Source: Neorhizobium alkalisoli (GTDB lineage Bacteria; Pseudomonadota; Alphaproteobacteria; Rhizobiales; Rhizobiaceae). Taken from it: DNA of 64,000 nt. The notes beneath the pieces were generated by a model, which saw only the letters and a program-made list of their open reading frames with translations, ran no database searches and was not told the origin of the DNA. Each line of letters starts with the position of its first letter. Position 1 is the first letter of the stretch. Made by a program: the position numbers and the translations under genes. Shown in pieces: positions 58,230-64,000 of this stretch. The stretch lies in the NCBI RefSeq assembly GCF_007829835.1, contig NZ_VIWP01000002.1:124001-188000 (forward strand). The letters are read 5' to 3'.

Positions 58230-58796
58230 ATGAACCGGACTGCAGGCTTTTCGCTGGAAATTCTGACCGAGGCGGATTTTGCCGTGCTGGGGGATGAAGC
58301 GCGCAGCTTCTGCCTGCGGATCATCCAGGAATTTTACGGGATCGACTACAATCCCGTCTGGCATGCCGATCTCGATTCTCTGCGGTCCTCGGGGGAAGGC
58401 AACTGGTTCACGGAGAAAAGCCGCGGTGCCTTCATCATCGTTCGCAATGATCGGAACGAGATCATCGCGACAGGCGGACTGTGCGGCCTTGGCCGAAAAC
58501 CCGGTACGGCGGAACGCCTGAAGGATCGTTATCCTGATCCGGCTAAAACCTGCCAGATCGTCCGCGTCTATCTCGATCAGACGGTGCGCCGGCACGGGCT
58601 CGGCAGCCGTATCGTCCATGCACTGGAAGCGGAATCAGAAAAGCTGGGTTATGCCCTCTCCTACCTCCATGCCGACGCGCTTGCAGACGGCACGCTGAAG
58701 TTCTGGGGCAATCAGGGTTATGCGGAATTCGGGCGTTTCTCCTATCCATCACCGAAGGGCACGGATACGAGCGTCGATTTCGACAAGCGGCTTTAG
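58230..58796 (+). CDS. GNAT family N-acetyltransferase
   Basis: A 188-residue protein with the GNAT core: FIIVRNDRNEIIATGGLCGL (strands), CQIVRVYLDQTVRRHGLGSRIVHALEAESEKLGY with the acetyl-CoA motif Q/R-x-x-G-x-G (RRHGLGSRI), and GNQGYAEFGRF near the end. The substrate cannot be inferred. The ATG at 58230 has GGAGG about 10 bases upstream; an earlier start at 58200 is possible. Confidence 0.8.
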   Translation: MNRTAGFSLEILTEADFAVLGDEARSFCLRIIQEFYGIDYNPVWHADLDSLRSSGEGNWFTEKSRGAFIIVRNDRNEIIATGGLCGLGRKPGTAERLKDRYPDPAKTCQIVRVYLDQTVRRHGLGSRIVHALEAESEKLGYALSYLHADALADGTLKFWGNQGYAEFGRFSYPSPKGTDTSVDFDKRL

Positions 58797-58930
58797 CCGC
58801 CGCACCTTACCCGAGGATCATTCCGGTCCAACAGCCGCAATCGCCTGTGCAGAACCGGGACAAATTAACCACCTGTTAATCGGGAAAGCCGCAAATCTCG
58901 ACCACGGCTGGGGGCAGTCGAGGTTTTGTC

Positions 58931-59056
58931 ATGCGTAACGGCGCCGTCGTGCTTTTCATCATTCCCATCATCGCCATGCTGATGTTCAGCGCCTCCGTGG
59001 CTTGGCATCGGCTGGAGGTTATTGATCCGGTGATGACGGGGTCGATTAGGCGGTGA
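58931..59056 (+). CDS. Small single-helix membrane protein (41 aa)
   Basis: Reading from ATG 58931: MRNGAVVLFIIPIIAMLMFS then ASVAWHRLEVIDPVMTGSIRR, stop at 59054. It has one hydrophobic helix of about 20 residues and a positively charged C-terminus. GTCGAGG lies 9-15 bases upstream. It resembles short rhizobial membrane proteins, but I cannot name a family. Confidence 0.45.
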   Translation: MRNGAVVLFIIPIIAMLMFSASVAWHRLEVIDPVMTGSIRR

Positions 59057-59099
59057 TGATCGACCATATATCTCACCACCGAGATCTTTGATTCGGGGT

Positions 59100-59774
59100 T
59101 CAGGGAATCGGCTTAGGTTCAAATCTTTTTCTGATTACCCTTGGCCAATTCTGAGCGGGCGGACTATCGAGAGTTTGAAAATTGAACGGATATTCCCCGG
59201 CTGCTCTTTTAGCTCTCATTTCTTCACGCATTTCATTTTCTTCGCGCTCAATTTGCTCCTCCTCCTTAATTAGGGCGCTGTAAACAATTTTTACTTGATC
59301 GCTTGATGTATTATTAAGACATCCCAAAATATACATATTCATGTAATTCTCCGATCGAGACGACGCGCTTGAAAAGTGCGTTCTTTTGTAGTTTGAGAAA
59401 TTGTGAGCTAACCTGCCACATACCTGCTCAACACTCTCGGCAACTTTAGGAACAACCCCCTCACGCGCCCAAGTCTCAAAATCGCCGTACTCAATCTCAA
59501 TGCCTGAGAACTTTTCCAGTGCACGCACGGCGAACTTTCTTTGCGGTTCTAACTCTTCGTTTGCTGCAGGGTTGCTTGCCTCCGATAGGATCGATAGCGC
59601 TACGCGCATCATCTCAATATCGAGCTCGCGATCCTTGTTAATAAAGCCCGTCGTTGAAGCTATCAGGGCTCCGACGACACCGAAGAGTGCTGCGAAGACC
59701 GCACCACTGGCAGTGTTGAAGATGGTCGATAAGAAGTCTATCCGTGAACTGGCTACATTTTCAGTCTCGGTCAT
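59100..59774 (-). CDS. Orphan membrane-anchored protein, AT-rich
   Basis: A 224-residue protein from ATG 59774 (an ATG at 59780 and one at 59801 are alternatives). An N-terminal helix FLSTIFNTASGAVFAALFGVVGALIAS is followed by KDRELDIEMMRVALSILSE, a pattern I have seen in membrane-anchored proteins from mobile regions. A charged middle and a coiled-coil-like EEEQIEREENEMREEMRAKRA follow. Base composition is far from the neighbours: positions 59281-59340 contain only 15 G/C in 60. It lies 278 bases from tRNA-Thr. No function known. Confidence 0.7.
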   Translation of the reverse strand: MTETENVASSRIDFLSTIFNTASGAVFAALFGVVGALIASTTGFINKDRELDIEMMRVALSILSEASNPAANEELEPQRKFAVRALEKFSGIEIEYGDFETWAREGVVPKVAESVEQVCGRLAHNFSNYKRTHFSSASSRSENYMNMYILGCLNNTSSDQVKIVYSALIKEEEQIEREENEMREEMRAKRAAGEYPFNFQTLDSPPAQNWPRVIRKRFEPKPIP

Positions 59775-60051
59775 AAGCATCCCCACACTTTGCAAGCCCA
59801 AAGTGCCACGGCATGGTCGGCTGTCAATGACTTGATTTTCATTTTCCTGGTCGCAGAAAAAACGACCACCAGTTCGGTCACGGCTATTTGCCCAGCCACA
59901 CTTAATAGACCCACCCTACCCGTGTTGCATGTTGAATGCATTCGCCAGCATTTTCACGGAGTGCCGGGAAGCCAAGGGAACCAGCTTACAACATGCACAT
60001 GCCATGCAGCCCAAAAAAGCCGCTGATTCACTGTAAACATTGGGAAATTTG
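59775..60051. other. Space between the orphan gene and tRNA-Thr
   Basis: 277 bases of mixed composition, with no gene, no tRNA-like repeat and no integrase remnant that I can recognise. It presumably holds the promoter of the orphan gene. Confidence 0.5.
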
Positions 60052-60127
<76 letters not shown>

Positions 60128-60389
60128 ACTCGGGGACGGGAGTTAGCATATTCTATCCTCCTGTAAAGCGAAAACTCCTGTCACATGATCATGACATGTG
60201 GATGGATCGAACGGGGGCGGGACAGGATGTCGCCGGTTGGGCTTGGCCATGGCGCTTGTGGCGGGCCGGTGTTTTCCTGTACCTAACGGCAGCGGCCGTA
60301 CATTCCGTACGATCCTCGTGCGTCAAAAATCCTGTGTCCCTGCGCAAAACGCGTTCGCGTCACGCTTAGGGCTCCATCGAAGGTTCGTC

Positions 60390-61160
60390 ATGGTATCGGC
60401 CGAAAAGCTCGCTTTCATCGCCTCCCCGGCTCCGGACGCGCAATCCGCGCTGGAGGAGCTTGTCGGGCTTTATGGCAATGTGCCGGCCCCGGAAGCGGAT
60501 GTCATCGTGGCGCTGGGTGGCGACGGGTTCATGCTGCAGACACTGCATGAGACCATCCATACCGGCCAGCGGGTCTATGGCATGAATTGCGGTTCGGTCG
60601 GCTTTCTGATGAACGATTACAAGACCGACAATCTGCAGGCCCGCGTCGCAACCGCCGTCGAAAACGAGTTTCATCCGCTGCTGATGACTGCGACCGATTC
60701 GGACGGCAACACTTCGACGGCGCTCGCCATCAACGAGGTCTATCTGTTCCGGCAGTCCTATCAGGCGGCCAAGCTTCGGGTGGAGATCGACGGGCATGTG
60801 CGACTGGAGGAGCTGATCTGCGACGGGTTGATGATTGCAACACCGGCCGGCTCCACCGCCTATAACCTTTCTGCCCATGGGCCGATCCTGCCACTCGAGG
60901 CGCCGCTTCTGGCGATGACGCCGGTCAGCGCGTTCCGGCCGCGGCGTTGGCGCGGCGCGCTTCTGCCCAATCAGGTCTGTGTCGACCTCACCATTCTCGA
61001 GCCAGAAAAGCGGCCGGTGAATGCGGTTGCCGACAATACCGAGATCAAGTCAATCCTGCATGTGCGCGTCGCCCAGACGGCGGATCTCAAGGCGCGGCTT
61101 CTCTCCGATCCGGACCATTCCTGGTCTGACCGTATTCTTGCGGAACAGTTCAACAATTAA
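60390..61160 (+). CDS. nadK: NAD kinase
   Basis: Phosphorylates NAD to NADP in the cytoplasm. The 256-residue protein has the GGDG motif at residues 43-46 (ALGGDGFMLQTLH), GMNCGSVGFLMND, and TPAGSTAYNLSAHGPILP. Start ATG 60390 (MVSAEKLAFIAS) with GAAGG 7 bases upstream; the longer frame to 60198 includes tRNA-proximal sequence and is not used. It is a single gene. Confidence 0.95.
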   Translation: MVSAEKLAFIASPAPDAQSALEELVGLYGNVPAPEADVIVALGGDGFMLQTLHETIHTGQRVYGMNCGSVGFLMNDYKTDNLQARVATAVENEFHPLLMTATDSDGNTSTALAINEVYLFRQSYQAAKLRVEIDGHVRLEELICDGLMIATPAGSTAYNLSAHGPILPLEAPLLAMTPVSAFRPRRWRGALLPNQVCVDLTILEPEKRPVNAVADNTEIKSILHVRVAQTADLKARLLSDPDHSWSDRILAEQFNN

Positions 61161-61187
61161 ACTGCGGGTCTAAGGCTTAGGCGAGGC

Positions 61188-61841
61188 TCAGCGGCGGCCG
61201 AAGGCGCGGATGAAGGTTTTGGTCGCGTCGGCGGCCATCTGGTCGATTTCCGATTCGGGCATCGGCCGGCCGGTCTGCTGGTTGATCTTCAGGTCGGTCG
61301 CCAGCAGCGCCATGTATTGGCGGGCAGCGAGCGCCGGATCGTCGAGATCGAGATAACCGCCAAGGGCAAGCTGCGCCAGCCGCGCGGCGATCGCCGGGTA
61401 TTTCTTGCCCGGGCCGTATTCCTTCCAGGTCTCGAATAGTTCCGGAAAGCGATCGCCCTCGGTTTCCACGAGTTTTCTCAGCCAGCGGCCGTTCGGGTCG
61501 CAGATCGCCTTGCGCAGCAGATTGGCGGAAAATTCGGCGAGCTCAGCTTCCAGATTTTTGGGCGTTACGGGAAAGGTGTCCAGCACCTTAAAGAAGCCGG
61601 CGCTGGAACGGTCGGTAATGTCGGAGACCACGACCTTGAAGAGATTATCCTTGTCGCCCAGCTGGTTATAGATCGTCTGGCGCGACACCCCTGCCCTTGC
61701 GGCAATCGCATCGATGCTGGCGCCGGCAAACCCTTCCTCGGCAAAAATATCCGCGGCAGCGTTCAGGATGGCCTGCCGCTTGTTCTGCGGCGCAGGCCAG
61801 GTTTCGGGTTCCAGAAGCGTGTCCGACAGCGAATTTTTCAT
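61188..61841 (-). CDS. TetR/AcrR family regulator
   Basis: A 217-residue regulator. The N-terminal helix-turn-helix is RQAILNAAADIFAEEGFAGASIDAIAARAGVSRQTIYNQLGDKDNLFKVVV; the C-terminal ligand domain resembles AefR-type TetR_C. The start at 61841 (MKNSLSD) is preferred to a longer frame. It is divergent from the MFS gene, with the operator between them, so it probably represses that transporter and itself. Confidence 0.88.
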   Translation of the reverse strand: MKNSLSDTLLEPETWPAPQNKRQAILNAAADIFAEEGFAGASIDAIAARAGVSRQTIYNQLGDKDNLFKVVVSDITDRSSAGFFKVLDTFPVTPKNLEAELAEFSANLLRKAICDPNGRWLRKLVETEGDRFPELFETWKEYGPGKKYPAIAARLAQLALGGYLDLDDPALAARQYMALLATDLKINQQTGRPMPESEIDQMAADATKTFIRAFGRR

Positions 61842-61868
61842 GACAGCAACATAAGGCCACTTGACTGA

Positions 61869-61886
61869 TTGGACAATCGTGTCCAA
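61869..61886. promoter_or_regulatory. Probable TetR operator
   Basis: The palindrome TTGGACAATCGTGTCCAA: arms TTGGACA and TGTCCAA around ATCG. It lies 28 bases upstream of the regulator start and 123 bases upstream of the transporter, where a repressor would cover the divergent promoters. Confidence 0.7.
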
Positions 61887-62008
61887 AATATTTTACATAA
61901 TTGCCATCCAAGCTCCCATTCGGCCGGCAATCGTTCCCTTACTTCCTATGGTCGTCCCACCCTTGCGGTCTATACGCAAAATGTGGTGACGAGAAAGGCT
62001 TTTTCCAA

Positions 62009-63211
62009 ATGCAGAGCAAGTCTTCGCATCATGCGCTCGTGCTCGGCCTGCTTTCGGCCGTCGGTCTGTTTGCCCTCGACATGTATCTCCCCGCTTTGCC
62101 GACCATCAGCGAAAACCTGAAGGCCGACAGCCATGCCGTCCAGGCGAGCCTGATCTCCTTTTTTGCCGCCATGGCGGTGTCGCAGATCGTTTACGGTCCG
62201 CTGTCGGACATGTTCGGCCGCAAGCGCCCGCTTTATGTCGGCCTTTGCCTTTATCTGATCGGCTCGATCGGCTGCGCGCTGTCGCCGTCGATCGAATGGC
62301 TGGTCGCCTTCCGCTTTCTGCAGGGCATGGGCGCCTGTGCCGGTGTCGTCATTTCCCGCGCCGTCGTGCGTGACCTGCATACCGGCCCGGCTGCGGCGGA
62401 ACTGATGTCGCGGCTGATGCTGGTCTTCAGTGTGTCGCCCATTCTGGCACCGCTTGCCGGCAGTATCGTCACACTGTTCGGCGACTGGCGGCTGATCTTT
62501 GCCGTCATGGCGATTGCCGGCGTCGCCGGTCTGGCCGTTGCCCTCTTCGGTCTGGAAGAAACCCGGCCGCAAGCGGCCCGCAGTGAAAGCTCGATCGCAG
62601 GCGCCCTGCGCTCCTATGGCATGCTGCTGCGCGATCCCTATTATCTCGGCCTTGTCTTCATCGCCTCGTTCGGCATGTCGAGCTACATGATCTATGTCGC
62701 CAACTCGTCCTTCGTGCTGATCGAGCATTACGGCCTGTCGCCGACCTTCTACAGCATCGTCTTTTCGATGAATGCCGTCGGTTTCATCGGCATGTCGCAG
62801 CTGAACGGCTGGCTTTCGCGCAAGATCGGCCTGCGCAAGGTCATCCGCGGAGCGGTGCTCGGTTATGTCACGATGATGGTGGCGCTGGCGCTCGTCATGC
62901 ATACCGGTTTCGACCGGCTGGAAATCATGGCCGCCTTCCTGTTCGGCGGTTACGCCTTCCTCGGCATGATCGTGCCGACGGCAGCCGTCCTTGCGCTCGA
63001 ACACCATGGGCGCATCGCCGGCACCGCGTCGGCGCTGATGGGCACGATCCAGTTCTGCACGTCGGCCGTGGTGATCGGCGTCGGCGGCCTGTTCGTCGAT
63101 GGCACGGCGCTGCCGATGGTGACCATCATCGCGATCTGCTCGCTTGTCGTCTGCGGCCTGTCGCTCTTCGTACTGCGCAGTTCGCGCGGTGCGATGGCGG
63201 CGGCCGAATAA
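62009..63211 (+). CDS. MFS drug efflux transporter (Bcr/CflA type)
   Basis: A 400-residue, 12-helix major facilitator. The N-terminal LLSAVGLFALDMYLPALPTI is the Bcr/CflA/CmlA signature, followed by VYGPLSDMFGRKRPLYVGL (motif A) and FLQGMGACAGVVISRAVVRDL (motif C-like). Such pumps export drugs and small metabolites. The start at 62009 is directly before the first helix. A divergent TetR regulator and operator suggest inducible expression. Confidence 0.9.
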   Translation: MQSKSSHHALVLGLLSAVGLFALDMYLPALPTISENLKADSHAVQASLISFFAAMAVSQIVYGPLSDMFGRKRPLYVGLCLYLIGSIGCALSPSIEWLVAFRFLQGMGACAGVVISRAVVRDLHTGPAAAELMSRLMLVFSVSPILAPLAGSIVTLFGDWRLIFAVMAIAGVAGLAVALFGLEETRPQAARSESSIAGALRSYGMLLRDPYYLGLVFIASFGMSSYMIYVANSSFVLIEHYGLSPTFYSIVFSMNAVGFIGMSQLNGWLSRKIGLRKVIRGAVLGYVTMMVALALVMHTGFDRLEIMAAFLFGGYAFLGMIVPTAAVLALEHHGRIAGTASALMGTIQFCTSAVVIGVGGLFVDGTALPMVTIIAICSLVVCGLSLFVLRSSRGAMAAAE

Positions 63212-63231
63212 CAAAACCATCATTGCAAACG

Positions 63232-63265
63232 AAAACGGCCGGATCGTAAGATCCGGCCGTTTTTT
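63232..63265. terminator. Bidirectional terminator between MFS gene and prfB
   Basis: AAAACGGCCGGATC / GATCCGGCCGTTTT (63232-63245 and 63250-63263) with loop GTAA; T6 on the plus strand. It lies between two converging genes. Confidence 0.92.
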
Positions 63266-63286
63266 GTTGTCCGATGAAATCGAAGA

Positions 63287-64000
63287 TCAGTCGATGTCGG
63301 CTGCGACGTCGGCGGCACCGCTGATGCGGTGCGCGAGTGCGGCTTCCATGAACTCGTCCAGATCGCCATCCAGAACATCGTCCGGCGCCGTGCTGGAAAC
63401 ACCCGTGCGCAGGTCCTTGACCAGCTGGTAGGGCTGCAGAACGTAGGAGCGGATCTGGTGACCCCAGCCGATATCGGTCTTCGAGGCCGCTTCGGCATTG
63501 GCCGCGTCTTCGCGCTTCTTCAGTTCCGCTTCGTAGAGACGGGCACGCAGCATGTCCCAGGCCTTGGCGCGGTTCTTGTGCTGCGAACGTTCCTGCTGGC
63601 ACTGCACGACGATGCCGGACGGCATATGCGTGATACGCACGGCCGAGTCGGTCGTGTTGACGTGCTGGCCACCGGCGCCCGACGAGCGGTAGGTGTCGAT
63701 GCGGCAATCGCTCTCGTTGATGTCGATCTGAATCGAGTCATCGACGACCGGGTAGACCCAGATCGAGGAAAACGAGGTGTGACGGCGCGCATTGCTGTCA
63801 TAGGGAGAAATACGAACGAGGCGGTGAACGCCCGATTCGGTCTTCAACCAGCCATAGGCATTGTGGCCCTTGACGAGGATCGTCGCGGACTTGATGCCGG
63901 CTTCTTCGCCGTCATGCACTTCGAGAAGCTCGACCTTGAACTTCGAACGTTCGGCCCAGCGGGTATACATGCGCAGAAGCATGTTGGCCCAGTCCTGGCT
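63287..64000 (-). CDS. prfB: Peptide chain release factor 2, C-terminal part
   Basis: RF2 ends translation at UGA and UAA. The window holds about 237 C-terminal residues; the N-terminus and any programmed frameshift lie outside. The catalytic GGQ is in [10 protein letters not shown], and the codon-recognition tripeptide is SPY ([15 protein letters not shown]) where E. coli RF2 has SPF. The end [12 protein letters not shown] is short. It is cut by the right edge of the window. Confidence 0.93.
   Translation of the reverse strand, partial: SQDWANMLLRMYTRWAERSKFKVELLEVHDGEEAGIKSATILVKGHNAYGWLKTESGVHRLVRISPYDSNARRHTSFSSIWVYPVVDDSIQIDINESDCRIDTYRSSGAGGQHVNTTDSAVRITHMPSGIVVQCQQERSQHKNRAKAWDMLRARLYEAELKKREDAANAEAASKTDIGWGHQIRSYVLQPYQLVKDLRTGVSSTAPDDVLDGDLDEFMEAALAHRISGAADVAADID

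Overview
The window looks like a chromosomal segment of a fast-growing member of the Rhizobiaceae (Rhizobium/Agrobacterium/Neorhizobium group). The evidence is high GC, an rkpK-type UDP-glucose dehydrogenase, many small DUF proteins typical of Rhizobiales, adk placed between secY and rpsM, no rpsD in the alpha operon, and two tuf copies. This assignment rests on protein character and gene order only; no 16S gene is present.

Layout. 1-6.5 kb: end of an acyltransferase gene, panE, a DUF1883 gene, the overlapping pair rarA-degQ-like on the minus strand, and small membrane or secreted proteins. 6.5-9.6 kb: ilvD, flanked on one side by a ParDE-like and on the other by a HicBA-like toxin-antitoxin pair. 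9.6-14 kb: membrane and redox genes (DUF4112, msrPQ, DUF817, DoxX, DUF2809). 14-33.4 kb, all minus strand: the str (rpsL-rpsG-fusA-tuf), S10, spc and alpha (rpsM-rpsK-rpoA-rplQ) ribosomal clusters with secY and adk. 33.8-35.7 kb: three plus-strand genes unrelated to translation. 35.7-48.2 kb: rpoC, rpoB, rplL, rplJ, rplA, rplK, nusG, secE and tRNA-Trp. 48.3-51.5 kb: two divergent KpsS-like capsule genes and a cysteine-rich secreted protein. 51.5-53.9 kb: a second tuf gene identical to the first, a secreted protein, tRNA-Gly and tRNA-Tyr. 54-64 kb: rlmB, DUF982, cysQ, rkpK, a GNAT gene, an AT-rich orphan beside tRNA-Thr, nadK, a TetR/MFS divergent pair, and the 3' part of prfB.

How it works together. 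The central 34 kb is one gene-expression block: RNA polymerase subunits, ribosomal proteins, elongation factors, the SecYE translocon core and NusG, all read in the same direction. Order and spacing suggest several transcription units split by internal promoters, hairpins and one clear internal terminator (rplO/secY). On the minus strand, tRNA-Tyr, tRNA-Gly, tuf, tRNA-Trp, secE, nusG, rplKAJL, rpoBC follow the order known from E. coli (tyrU-glyT-tufB-secE-nusG-rplKAJL-rpoBC), but the rhizobial version carries inserted capsule and secreted-protein genes.

I found no clear new multi-gene system. The points most worth a second look are a candidate anti-Shine-Dalgarno small RNA at about 2.2-2.34 kb, the long hairpins in the ribosomal spacers, the divergent KpsS-like pair, the two toxin-antitoxin pairs around ilvD, and the AT-rich orphan membrane protein next to tRNA-Thr.
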